Assembly: GCF_017313225.1 (NCBI RefSeq)
Contig: NZ_JAFLNE010000001.1
Coordinates: forward strand, 868,001-932,000
From: Allomuricauda sp. CAU 1633
GTDB taxonomy: Bacteria > Bacteroidota > Bacteroidia > Flavobacteriales > Flavobacteriaceae
Direction: 5' to 3'
DNA length: 64,000 nucleotides
Of the stretch, positions 53,762-63,459 are shown piece by piece. Numbering within the stretch: the stretch's first letter is position 1; the number at the start of each line of letters is the position of its first letter. Under the pieces are notes generated by a model that was given only the letters and a program-made list of their open reading frames with translations, was not told the origin of the DNA and searched no databases. The translations under genes were made by a program, and so were the position numbers.

Positions 53762-54313
53762 ATGCGTATTAAAGTCAAAAATATGGTTTGTGAAAGATGC
53801 AAAGGTGTCTTGAAAAACGAATTTCGGGATATGGGCATTGAAGTGGTACAAATTGACTTAGGCGAAGTTGAATTTAAAGATTCGGCCATGGGCCAAATAG
53901 AGCGTATTCGGGAGATTTTGACCAAGAATGGATTTGAATTGATTGAGGATGTCAATCAGACGTACATCGTGGACATCAAAAAACACTTGATCAATGCGTT
54001 GGAGAACCGTTCCGATCAAAATCTCTCAGAATACTTGGCTGGAAAGCTGAACAGAGACTATTCGGCACTCAGTAAAATGTTCAGTGCCAAAGAGGGATTG
54101 ACCATTGAAAAGTATTTTATCCTGCTCAAAATGGAGAAGGTAAAAGAAGAAATTCAAATGGGAACGAAAACTTTCTCTGAAATAGCCTGCGATTTAAACT
54201 ACAAGAGCAGTAGCCACTTGGCCAAACAGTTTAAATCAGTAACTGGAATGTCGATGAGTGCCTATAAAAAGGTACAAGAGTGGAACAGGAGGCCGTTGGA
54301 CCAAATTGTATAA
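53762..54313 (+). CDS. HMA domain fused to AraC-type HTH: candidate copper-responsive regulator
   Basis: The 183-residue protein begins with an HMA-like domain (IKVKNMVCERCKGVL with CxxC at residues 10-13). After a linker it ends in an AraC-type double HTH (LSEYLAGKLNRDYSALSKMF and TFSEIACDLNYKSSSHLAKQFKSVTGMSMSAYKKV). This joins a metal sensor with a DNA-binding part in one polypeptide. It lies inside the copper locus and probably controls it. Similar fusions exist in Bacteroidota near copper ATPases; the ligand here is inferred. Confidence 0.85.
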   Translation: MRIKVKNMVCERCKGVLKNEFRDMGIEVVQIDLGEVEFKDSAMGQIERIREILTKNGFELIEDVNQTYIVDIKKHLINALENRSDQNLSEYLAGKLNRDYSALSKMFSAKEGLTIEKYFILLKMEKVKEEIQMGTKTFSEIACDLNYKSSSHLAKQFKSVTGMSMSAYKKVQEWNRRPLDQIV

Positions 54314-54355
54314 AAGAAACCCAGAATTGTAAAAAGCTTCCGACTGGTATTCAGC

Positions 54356-54363
54356 TAGTTTTG
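54356..54363 (+). promoter_or_regulatory. Possible Bacteroidota -7 element before copA
   Basis: TAGTTTTG matches TANNTTTG and is placed 17 bases before the copA ATG, a plausible distance for a short leader. No matching TTTG is present about 19 bases upstream, so support is limited. Confidence 0.35.
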
Positions 54364-54380
54364 AACAAAAAACAAACAAG

Positions 54381-56882
54381 ATGAAACATACCTATCACAT
54401 ACACGGAATGAGCTGTAATGGTTGTAGAAACCATGTACAAGAAACCCTATCAAAAGTTGATGGGGTTACCGGGGTTGAAGTCAGTTTGGAGAAGGCCGAG
54501 GCCTCAATCGAGATGAAGGAACATATTCCTATTGAAACCTTCGAGGAAGCCCTAAAGAATGATGGAGGCGGATATACTATTCATGCGGACGGTCATCACC
54601 ATCATCCACCAAAGAAAGAAGAAAAAAAAACGGTTTCAAACGGGAATGGCACTTTTTATTGCCCCATGCGATGCGAAGGGGACAAAACCTACGACGAACC
54701 AGGAGATTGCCCGGTATGTGGTATGGATTTGGTAGAGGAACAGAACACGGCTACAAGTTCCAAACAACAATGGACTTGCCCCATGCACCCCGAAGTGGTG
54801 GAAGATGGCCCTGGTTCTTGCCCCATCTGCGGAATGGACTTGGTGCCGATGAAGCTCGAAGCAAGTGCAGAGGAGAAAACCTATAAAAAATTACTTAAGA
54901 AGTTTTGGATAGCGGTGGGATTTACGCTCCCTATCTTCCTGATTGCCATGAGTGAGATGATACCCAACAATCCATTGTACAAACTAATGGCGCCGAGATA
55001 TTGGAATTGGGTACAGTTTGGGTTATCAATTCCTGTTGTTTTTTATGCTACATGGATGTTTTTTGAACGAGCCTACCGAAGTATCAAGACATGGAACCTG
55101 AACATGTTCACCTTAATTGGAATCGGTGCTGGTGTGGCATTTGTGTTCAGTATATTGGGACTGTTGTTTCCTGGGTTTTTTCCAGACCAATTCAAGACCG
55201 AATCTGGGGCGGTTCACGTATATTTTGAAGCAGCAACTGTTATCCTCACACTTGTACTTTTAGGACAATTGTTGGAAGCCAGAGCACATAGCAAAACCAA
55301 CAATGCAGTAAAGGAATTATTGAAATTAGCCCCCAACAAAGCCGTCAAAGTTGTGAATGGGGAAGAAGTTGAGGTCAGTATCGATGACATTGAAAAAGGG
55401 GATATCCTTCGGGTAAAACCGGGAGAAAAAATTCCTGTGGATGGCATCATCACCGAAGGGGAAACCGCTGTGGACGAATCCATGATCACCGGGGAACCCA
55501 TTCCTGTAGAAAAAGGAGTGGATGACAAGGTAAGCAGCGGTACCATCAACGGGAATCAATCTTTTTTGATGAAAGCTGAAAAAGTGGGTAGCGATACGTT
55601 GCTCTCACAAATCATTGATATGGTGAACCAAGCCAGTCGAAGCCGGGCACCCATTCAGAATTTGGCGGATAAGGTATCGGCCTATTTTGTTCCCGCGGTG
55701 GTGATTATTTCCATCATCACATTTGCGGTTTGGGCCATTTGGGGGCCACAGCCCGCCTATGTTTACGCTTTGATCAATGCCATTGCGGTTTTAATCATCG
55801 CCTGTCCCTGTGCTTTGGGGCTTGCCACGCCGATGTCGGTGATGGTCGGTGTGGGTAAAGGTGCTCAAAATGGGGTGCTCATTAAAAATGCAGAAGCCTT
55901 GGAAAAAATGGCTGATGTGGACACCTTGATTATCGACAAAACGGGAACCATTACCGAAGGTAAACCAACATTTGACCATTTGGAGGCCTTTTCTGATGAC
56001 TATTCAGATAGAGATTTGTTGCAATACGTTGTCTCCGTAAATGCCAATAGTGAACACCCTTTGGCGCAGGCTACCGTAAATTATGGTAAGGAAAAAGATG
56101 TCAAGACTCTAAAAACGGAGTCCTTCAATGCCGTCACGGGAATGGGGGTTGAAGGGAAGATCAAAGATGCTAAAATCCATTTGGGAAACCTCAAGTTGAT
56201 GGAGAAAGCTGAGGTGGAAATTTCCAAAGACATGAAGGAAAAGGTCAAAAAAGCACAAGAAAAAGGGAAAACCGTTTCCTATTTGGCCATAGATGGAAAG
56301 TGTCATGGCTATGTGGCCATTGGCGACAAAATAAAGAAAACCAGTGCCAAAGCCATCAAAGCCATTCAAGACAATGGAATTTCTGTGATCATGCTCACCG
56401 GGGATAATGCCAACACGGCCAAAGCGGTGGCTAGCGAATTGCACTTAAATGATTTTAAGGCCGAAACCTTGCCTGAGGACAAAATGAAGGAAGTGGAACG
56501 CTTGCAAAATGAAGGAAAGGTGGTTGCTATGGCCGGGGATGGTATCAACGATGCCCCAGCATTGGCCAAAAGTGATTTGGGTATTGCCATGGGAACTGGA
56601 ACTGACGTAGCTATTGAAAGTGCCATGATCACTTTGGTAAAAGGAGACCTTCATGGCATTGTAAAAGCACGGAACCTTAGTGAGGCCGTCATGAAAAACA
56701 TAAAACAAAACCTATTTTTTGCATTGATCTATAACACCATCGGTGTACCGGTGGCAGCAGGGGTGCTTTATCCTTTCTTTGGGATTTTGCTTTCACCCAT
56801 GATCGCGGCCTTGGCCATGAGCTTCAGCTCAGTATCGGTGATAGCCAATGCATTACGACTACGAACTAAATCAATCGACTAA
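54381..56882 (+). CDS. copA: Copper-translocating P-type ATPase
   Basis: The 833-residue P1B ATPase has an HMA domain (HGMSCNGC), a His-rich linker, two heavy-metal-binding modules ([10 protein letters not shown]...CPVCGMDL and WTCPMHPEV...CPICGMDL), and the ATPase core: [17 protein letters not shown] as membrane metal site, DKTGT with the phosphorylated Asp near residue 518, [13 protein letters not shown] and [13 protein letters not shown] marks monovalent copper/silver export. The two Cys-rich modules are additions seen in Bacteroidota enzymes. The downstream PepSY gene overlaps only if its longer frame is used. Confidence 0.97.
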   Translation: MKHTYHIHGMSCNGCRNHVQETLSKVDGVTGVEVSLEKAEASIEMKEHIPIETFEEALKNDGGGYTIHADGHHHHPPKKEEKKTVSNGNGTFYCPMRCEGDKTYDEPGDCPVCGMDLVEEQNTATSSKQQWTCPMHPEVVEDGPGSCPICGMDLVPMKLEASAEEKTYKKLLKKFWIAVGFTLPIFLIAMSEMIPNNPLYKLMAPRYWNWVQFGLSIPVVFYATWMFFERAYRSIKTWNLNMFTLIGIGAGVAFVFSILGLLFPGFFPDQFKTESGAVHVYFEAATVILTLVLLGQLLEARAHSKTNNAVKELLKLAPNKAVKVVNGEEVEVSIDDIEKGDILRVKPGEKIPVDGIITEGETAVDESMITGEPIPVEKGVDDKVSSGTINGNQSFLMKAEKVGSDTLLSQIIDMVNQASRSRAPIQNLADKVSAYFVPAVVIISIITFAVWAIWGPQPAYVYALINAIAVLIIACPCALGLATPMSVMVGVGKGAQNGVLIKNAEALEKMADVDTLIIDKTGTITEGKPTFDHLEAFSDDYSDRDLLQYVVSVNANSEHPLAQATVNYGKEKDVKTLKTESFNAVTGMGVEGKIKDAKIHLGNLKLMEKAEVEISKDMKEKVKKAQEKGKTVSYLAIDGKCHGYVAIGDKIKKTSAKAIKAIQDNGISVIMLTGDNANTAKAVASELHLNDFKAETLPEDKMKEVERLQNEGKVVAMAGDGINDAPALAKSDLGIAMGTGTDVAIESAMITLVKGDLHGIVKARNLSEAVMKNIKQNLFFALIYNTIGVPVAAGVLYPFFGILLSPMIAALAMSFSSVSVIANALRLRTKSID

Positions 56883-56889
56883 AACTAAA

Positions 56890-57597
56890 ATGGTAAAACG
56901 AACAACAGCGGTTAAGATTAGAAAGGCCCATCGATATTTGGGGCTGTTTTTGGGGATTCAATTCATCATGTGGACGGCCAGTGGCCTCTACTTCAGTTGG
57001 ACCGATATTGATGAAATACACGGTGATCATTTCAGAAATATGGACCACGAACCTACAACCTTTGATGGCCTCATTGGACTTTCGCAAATCAATATACCCG
57101 CTAAAATAAGTTCGTTGCGTTTAAAGGACATAGGAGGGAAACCATACTATTGGATCAATAATGAATTTTTGGTTGATGCTAGGAATGGAAGTCTGAAAAA
57201 AGGTATTTCAGAACAAGAGGCTTTGGCGGTGGCCCATAAACAGATGTCACATGAGTTAAAAGTGAAAGCTGTGGAGGTCATCAACGAAACCGATAAGCAT
57301 CACGAGTATCGGGAGCGGAAATTGCCCGCTTATGTGATTTCGTATGAATCCCTTGAAGACATCAAGGCCTATGTTTCGGTGGAGGATGGTTCTTTTCAGA
57401 CTGTTCGACACCGGAATTGGCGTTGGTTCGATTTTTTGTGGATGACCCATACGATGGATTACGAGAGCAGGGATGATTTTAATACCACAGTACTTCGTGC
57501 CTTCTCCCTAATGGGATTGATTACTGTACTGAGCGGATTTTTGCTCTGGTTTACCTCATCGCCAACGATGCGGAAAGTTGTAAAACGAAAAAAATAA
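56890..57597 (+). CDS. PepSY-domain membrane protein
   Basis: From ATG 56890 the protein has 235 residues with an N-terminal helix (YLGLFLGIQFIMWTASGLYFSW), PepSY-like periplasmic repeats (KGISEQEALAVAHKQM) and a C-terminal helix (VLRAFSLMGLITVLSGFLLWF). The longer frame to 56848 overlaps copA and is not convincing. PepSY proteins of this class occur near metal reductase or siderophore genes. In this setting it may assist copper handling. It lies between copA and cusB, with three bases to the latter. Confidence 0.86.
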   Translation: MVKRTTAVKIRKAHRYLGLFLGIQFIMWTASGLYFSWTDIDEIHGDHFRNMDHEPTTFDGLIGLSQINIPAKISSLRLKDIGGKPYYWINNEFLVDARNGSLKKGISEQEALAVAHKQMSHELKVKAVEVINETDKHHEYRERKLPAYVISYESLEDIKAYVSVEDGSFQTVRHRNWRWFDFLWMTHTMDYESRDDFNTTVLRAFSLMGLITVLSGFLLWFTSSPTMRKVVKRKK

Positions 57598-57600
57598 CAC

Positions 57601-59322
57601 ATGAAAAAAGAAAATATCATTTATATCGGGATTGCGGTTGTAGTGGGGCTACTGGCCGGATACCTTATTTTTGGAGGTGGCACCGAAACCACAATGGAAG
57701 AGCAGGTACATGACCACAGTGCGGAGATGGCTTCAGGCGAAATGTGGACGTGTTCAATGCACCCACAGATTATGCAGCCAGAACCGGGATCTTGCCCCAT
57801 TTGTGGGATGGACTTAATTCCTGCTGATGCAGCAGGCGAAGGACTGTCGCATTCGCAAATTAGCATGACCGCAAATGCCATGACCTTAGCGGGTGTGGAG
57901 ACGGTAACCGTTGGCGAAGGAAGTACCAGTGGTGGAAATGTAAAATTGTCGGGAAAGATGGCCGTTAACCAAGAATCTGATGCAGTGCAATCTGCTTACT
58001 TTAATGGGAGAATAGAACGCTTAAACATCAATTATGAGGGTGAAGAGGTGAAAAGAGGACAACAATTGGCCACCATTTATTCCCCTGAATTGGTATCGGC
58101 CCAACAAGAATTGATTACCGCGGTAAAACTCAAATCCACCCAACCTGCTTTGTACACTGCGGTACGTAACAAATTGAAATTATGGAAGTTGTCCGATGTC
58201 CAAATCAATCAAATTGAAAGTTCAGGGAAGGTGGTTGAAAATTTTCCAGTGTACGCCAATGTTTCCGGGGTTGTTTCTTCCATTATGGTGGAAGAAGGCG
58301 ATTATGTAAAAACAGGTTCACCTTTGGTGAAAGTGGCCAATTTAAATTCGGTATGGGCCATTTTTGATGCCTATGAAAATCAGTTGGCATTGTTCAAAAA
58401 AGGACAGACGTTAGAAGTATCTACCAAGTCATATCCCAATGAAATATTTCAGGCGACGATTTCCTTTGTAGATCCCTTGCTCAACAATTCCAGCCGAACG
58501 TTGGAAGTTCGGGCAGAATTGGACAACAAAAAAGGTTTGTTAAAACCTGGAATGTTCGTTGTTGGTGAAATAAAAACATCGGAAAGTATGACAACAGATA
58601 TGGTTACCGTTCCTGAAAGTGCTGTGCTATGGACTGGGGAACGCTCTGTGGTTTATGTGCAACCAAATCCCAATGAAGCCGTTTTTGAAATGCGGGAAGT
58701 AACCTTGGGAAGTTTGAGCAATGGCAGCTACCCCGTGGTTTCTGGTCTTGAAGCTGGAGAAGAAGTTGTGGCCAAAGGAACTTTTACCGTGGATGCCGCG
58801 GCCCAATTGCAAGGCAAAAAATCCATGATGAACAAGAGTGGTGGTGCAACCATGACAGGTCACGAGGGCCATGGAATGAAAATGGATTTTTCCAAAGATT
58901 TTGAAAATGGTTTTGGTAGTGTATTGGATGCTTACCTTAAATTGAAAAATGCCTTGGTAGATTCGGATATGGATGGAGCAAAAAAATGGGCAAGCGAGGC
59001 ATCACAAAAAGTGCAAAACCTAAAATCAATGGAAATTGATGATATGGGGATGACTCATGTGGAAAAAATTGAAGAATACCTTTCCAATATCTCTGAAGAA
59101 GATTCCATTGAGTCCCAACGGAAGGATTTTGTGCTGTTGTCGGAAAACATGATTCTAATTAGAAACCAATTGAAGGGCTTGGGCCAAAAACTGTATGTGC
59201 AGCATTGTCCCATGGCAGATAACAACAAGGGCGCCAATTGGATCAGTGCCGAAAAGGAAATTAGAAATCCGTATTATGGGGAGGCCATGCTAAGCTGTGG
59301 CAGTGTAGTCCATACGTGGTAA
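57601..59322 (+). CDS. cusB: CusB-type periplasmic adaptor with metal-binding and DUF3347 domains
   Basis: The 573-residue protein has an N-terminal membrane anchor, the heavy-metal-binding module WTCSMHPQIM...[10 protein letters not shown] at about 49-77, the membrane-fusion core (GRIERLNINYEGEEVKRGQQLATIYSPELVSAQQE, VSGVVSSIMVEEGDYVKTGSPLVKV), and a C-terminal DUF3347-like part with YVQHCPMADNNKGANWIS. It connects CusA with the TolC partner and passes metal to the pump. It ends the copper locus, two bases from the chitinase stop. Confidence 0.95.
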   Translation: MKKENIIYIGIAVVVGLLAGYLIFGGGTETTMEEQVHDHSAEMASGEMWTCSMHPQIMQPEPGSCPICGMDLIPADAAGEGLSHSQISMTANAMTLAGVETVTVGEGSTSGGNVKLSGKMAVNQESDAVQSAYFNGRIERLNINYEGEEVKRGQQLATIYSPELVSAQQELITAVKLKSTQPALYTAVRNKLKLWKLSDVQINQIESSGKVVENFPVYANVSGVVSSIMVEEGDYVKTGSPLVKVANLNSVWAIFDAYENQLALFKKGQTLEVSTKSYPNEIFQATISFVDPLLNNSSRTLEVRAELDNKKGLLKPGMFVVGEIKTSESMTTDMVTVPESAVLWTGERSVVYVQPNPNEAVFEMREVTLGSLSNGSYPVVSGLEAGEEVVAKGTFTVDAAAQLQGKKSMMNKSGGATMTGHEGHGMKMDFSKDFENGFGSVLDAYLKLKNALVDSDMDGAKKWASEASQKVQNLKSMEIDDMGMTHVEKIEEYLSNISEEDSIESQRKDFVLLSENMILIRNQLKGLGQKLYVQHCPMADNNKGANWISAEKEIRNPYYGEAMLSCGSVVHTW

Positions 59323-59323
59323 T

Positions 59324-60523
59324 TTAGTCCTTGCTGGCTGCATCGAACATGGACTTTAACAGACTGTTCTTTTCCTTGGTATCGTTGCCCAATTGCCAGA
59401 ACATGATGCCACCCAGCTTCTTTTTTAGGGCATACTCGGTTTTCATGCGCACAGAAACCGTGTCGTCATAACTGATAAAAATGCTGTCTTTGGCATTGTA
59501 CAAATAAGGTGCTTTGGCAATGGGGTCCCAATAGCGCTTAAAATCAGGGTCTTGTTCAAATTCACTTCGGATATTGTAGTAGGCAGCCCAACCAATGTAA
59601 GGTCCGGAGTTGGACTGGTAAAGTCCATTGTTTTTGGGAGGAACACCTTTCCAAGCACGTCCGTAAAAAGCGGAACCAATGACCATTTGCTCGGGCTTTA
59701 CCCCTTGTTCCAGACAATATTCCACTATTTTTTCGGCAGACCTTGGCCCGTAATCCCGGTCATCTCCGCGTTCTTTTTTCCAATTGGCAATGAATTCAGC
59801 GGCGGGAGTACCTTCAATATCCTTTTCTTTGATATAACCCAGAGGGGTATGATGGCCGGTGTAAGGAGAATTGCCTCCGACTTGATCGTAGGTCATAATG
59901 TTCATGTAGTCCACATAACCCATCACTTTTTCCAACTCAATATTGTTGTAGTAGGGTTTCCACCCTGCTGAAGCAAAGGTCAAGGTCTGTTCGCGGTCCA
60001 GCGTATCCAAGGATTCCCGTAATTCTTTCATCAATAGCGTAAAGTTTTCTTTGTCTTCGGGTCGGGCTCCTGTATCTGCTGCAGGTATGGCTGGGTATTC
60101 CCAATCAATATCAATTCCGTCCAGTTGATATTTTTGATTGAACTCCACCACGCTTTCCACAAACCTCTTTCGATTCCCAGCAGTGTGGGACATATCCGAA
60201 AATCCATCGGCACCCCATCCACCACAAGCAATCATGACTTTTAGATTTGGGTGATTTTTGCGTTGTTCCACTAATTGTTCCAGTTTTTTGCCGTCTTCCG
60301 CATTCCTGAACTGCATTTTTCCATCGATGACATGGGTAAATGAAAAAATAATATGGGTGAGTTGATGTAACGGAAGTTTTTCAGGTTGATATTCCTTTTC
60401 GGGAACATAATACGCCATTACGGCCACGGAAGATGTTTTGGTGTCTGGTTGATTTTTGAAAACAGCAAACGCGGTAATCAAACCGAAAAGAAGTAGAAGA
60501 GTAATGGAACGAAGATGTTTCAT
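59324..60523 (-). CDS. GH18-family chitinase
   Basis: The 399-residue protein has a hydrophobic signal region (SITLLLLFGLITAFAVF), no lipobox, and a GH18 barrel: KVMIACGGWGADGF on strand 3, DGIDIDWEYP with the catalytic Glu near residue 139 on strand 4, MNIMTYDQVGG on strand 6 and LGGIMFWQLGNDT near the end. It cleaves chitin or related glycans outside the cell. It is monocistronic and convergent with cusB. Confidence 0.94.
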   Translation of the reverse strand: MKHLRSITLLLLFGLITAFAVFKNQPDTKTSSVAVMAYYVPEKEYQPEKLPLHQLTHIIFSFTHVIDGKMQFRNAEDGKKLEQLVEQRKNHPNLKVMIACGGWGADGFSDMSHTAGNRKRFVESVVEFNQKYQLDGIDIDWEYPAIPAADTGARPEDKENFTLLMKELRESLDTLDREQTLTFASAGWKPYYNNIELEKVMGYVDYMNIMTYDQVGGNSPYTGHHTPLGYIKEKDIEGTPAAEFIANWKKERGDDRDYGPRSAEKIVEYCLEQGVKPEQMVIGSAFYGRAWKGVPPKNNGLYQSNSGPYIGWAAYYNIRSEFEQDPDFKRYWDPIAKAPYLYNAKDSIFISYDDTVSVRMKTEYALKKKLGGIMFWQLGNDTKEKNSLLKSMFDAASKD

Positions 60524-60720
60524 TTTGTATGTTTTTGATTTTTAGAAAGTAATCCAAAAGAGGTTGAAAGGCGAATGTTTTAGACCAAGAACAGCTTGAA
60601 CGATACCGACAACATTTTTCGAGTCAAAAGCACATGGTGTTTTAGTTAATATTTAGCCAAATAAAAACAACGGATTCAAAACTAAAATACATTTACTTCA
60701 GTTTTTTAATTTTTTGACTC

Positions 60721-60816
60721 ATGAAACAAGCGAAGTCAACTGGAAAGTCATCTCCTGCAAAAGCGGTTAAGCCAAATGCAAAGAAGACTACCCAAGCTAC
60801 TGGAAAGAAGAAGTAA
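60721..60816 (+). CDS. 31-residue Lys/Ala-rich basic peptide
   Basis: An ATG at 60721 opens a 31-codon frame ending in TAA, encoding MKQAKSTGKSSPAKAVKPNA followed by KKTTQATGKKK. The composition (10 Lys, few hydrophobics) resembles the basic tails of histone H1-like proteins. A Bacteroidota-like TACATTTA element lies 26 bases upstream, and an intrinsic terminator follows. It may be a small nucleoid-associated protein, but such a short frame could also be chance. Confidence 0.5.
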   Translation: MKQAKSTGKSSPAKAVKPNAKKTTQATGKKK

Positions 60817-60865
60817 CTTGGTTTTTAGGTTCTTTCGAAGAACTTTATCACTAAACAGAAAAGAA

Positions 60866-60891
60866 AACGCCCCGATGAAAATCGAGGCGTT
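60866..60891. terminator. Bidirectional terminator between the short peptide gene and groEL
   Basis: AACGCC-C-CGAT, GAAA, ATCG-A-GGCGTT forms a stem with one mismatch. The minus-strand side runs into TTTTCTTTTC, fitting the end of groESL. Confidence 0.7.
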
Positions 60892-60916
60892 CCTATTTTA
60901 ATCCAAATGGGATTTC

Positions 60917-62572
<1,656 letters not shown>

Positions 62573-62664
62573 TTAATTTCCAAAACTCAATTCCCAAACT
62601 CCATATTGGAAGGTTGATAGGGGTTGTTTTGGATTTTGTTTATTGGTTTTTGGAATTTTCCGTG

Positions 62665-62943
62665 TTATACTATTGCCAAAATATCGCTCTCGCGCATCAT
62701 CAAATAGTCCGCACCGTCCAATTTAAGTTCAGTACCGGCATATTTTCCATATAGTACGGTATCACCAACTTTAACGGTCATTTTTTCATCTTTGGTTCCA
62801 GGTCCAACTGCAACTACGTTGCCTTTTTGGGGTTTTTCCTTTGCGTTGTCCGGAATGATGATACCGGAGGCAGTTTTGGTCTCGGCCTGTAGTGGCTCGA
62901 TCAGAACACGGTCTGCCAATGGTTTGATATTAACTTTAGCCAT
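62665..62943 (-). CDS. groS: Co-chaperonin GroES
   Basis: The 92-residue protein has [27 protein letters not shown] (mobile-loop region), [13 protein letters not shown] and [11 protein letters not shown], the standard GroES pattern. It caps the GroEL ring. A sigma-54-like promoter lies 49-64 bases upstream of the ATG. Confidence 0.97.
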   Translation of the reverse strand: MAKVNIKPLADRVLIEPLQAETKTASGIIIPDNAKEKPQKGNVVAVGPGTKDEKMTVKVGDTVLYGKYAGTELKLDGADYLMMRESDILAIV

Positions 62944-62991
62944 ATTTTTAATTATTTAGGTATTTATTTTAAAAATTCTCGAAACATTGGG

Positions 62992-63007
62992 GCAGAAATT
63001 ATGCCAA
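62992..63007 (-). promoter_or_regulatory. Candidate sigma-54 promoter of groESL
   Basis: On the minus strand TTGGCATAATTTCTGC keeps the GG and GC doublets with exactly ten bases between them, as in the -24/-12 consensus TTGGCAC-N5-TTGC. It lies between the secG terminator and groES, so a start near 62980 would give a leader of about 37 bases. A dyad CATTGG-N13-CCAATG overlaps it. Confidence 0.45.
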
Positions 63008-63035
63008 TGCGCAAAAACTGACATTATGGAAAACA

Positions 63036-63068
63036 AAAATGCCAGCTTGTCACTCAAGCTGGCATTTT
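63036..63068. terminator. Terminator between secG and groES
   Basis: AAAATGCCAGCTT and AAGCTGGCATTTT arms flank a seven-base loop with A and T runs, so it can end the secG transcript on the minus strand before the groESL promoter. Confidence 0.88.
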
Positions 63069-63085
63069 TATATGTGTTGTCATAA

Positions 63086-63451
63086 TTAATTGATGGTGTC
63101 CGTTGGATCGGCACTGTCAGTAGGAAGTTGTTCAGGGACTTCCTCGGGTACTGTTTCTGGAACAGTGGTCTCTATGTCATCGCCCTGCAACAATTTTGAA
63201 TCTGCTTGACTGTAGCTTCCCTTTAGGGAAACGTTGGACAAAAGAATCAATACAATTAATAATGTGGCGAGGGTCCAAGTACTTTTATCCAAAAAGTCAC
63301 CGGTTTTCTTTACACCTCCCACAACTTGGTTTCCACTACCTCCAAAAGATGAGGACAACCCACCACCTTTAGGGTTTTGGACCATAATGACCAAGACCAA
63401 CAAAAGGCACACGATAATGATCAAAATCAAAAAAATTGTAAACGTGCTCAT
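63086..63451 (-). CDS. secG: Preprotein translocase subunit SecG
   Basis: The 121-residue protein has two membrane helices (FLILIIIVCLLLVLVIMVQ, WTLATLLIVLILLSNVSL) separated by the SecG loop NPKGGGLSSSFGGSG. The Pro/Glu/Thr-rich C-terminal tail is usual in Bacteroidota. It assists the SecYEG channel. It is eight bases downstream of the TPR-protein gene and precedes groES. Confidence 0.95.
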   Translation of the reverse strand: MSTFTIFLILIIIVCLLLVLVIMVQNPKGGGLSSSFGGSGNQVVGGVKKTGDFLDKSTWTLATLLIVLILLSNVSLKGSYSQADSKLLQGDDIETTVPETVPEEVPEQLPTDSADPTDTIN

Positions 63452-63459
63452 TTTTTATC

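Noticed and set aside
62944..63035. CIRCE element before groES
   Set aside because: No TTAGCACTC-N9-GAGTGCTAA or close variant is present; the nearby dyad has different arms.
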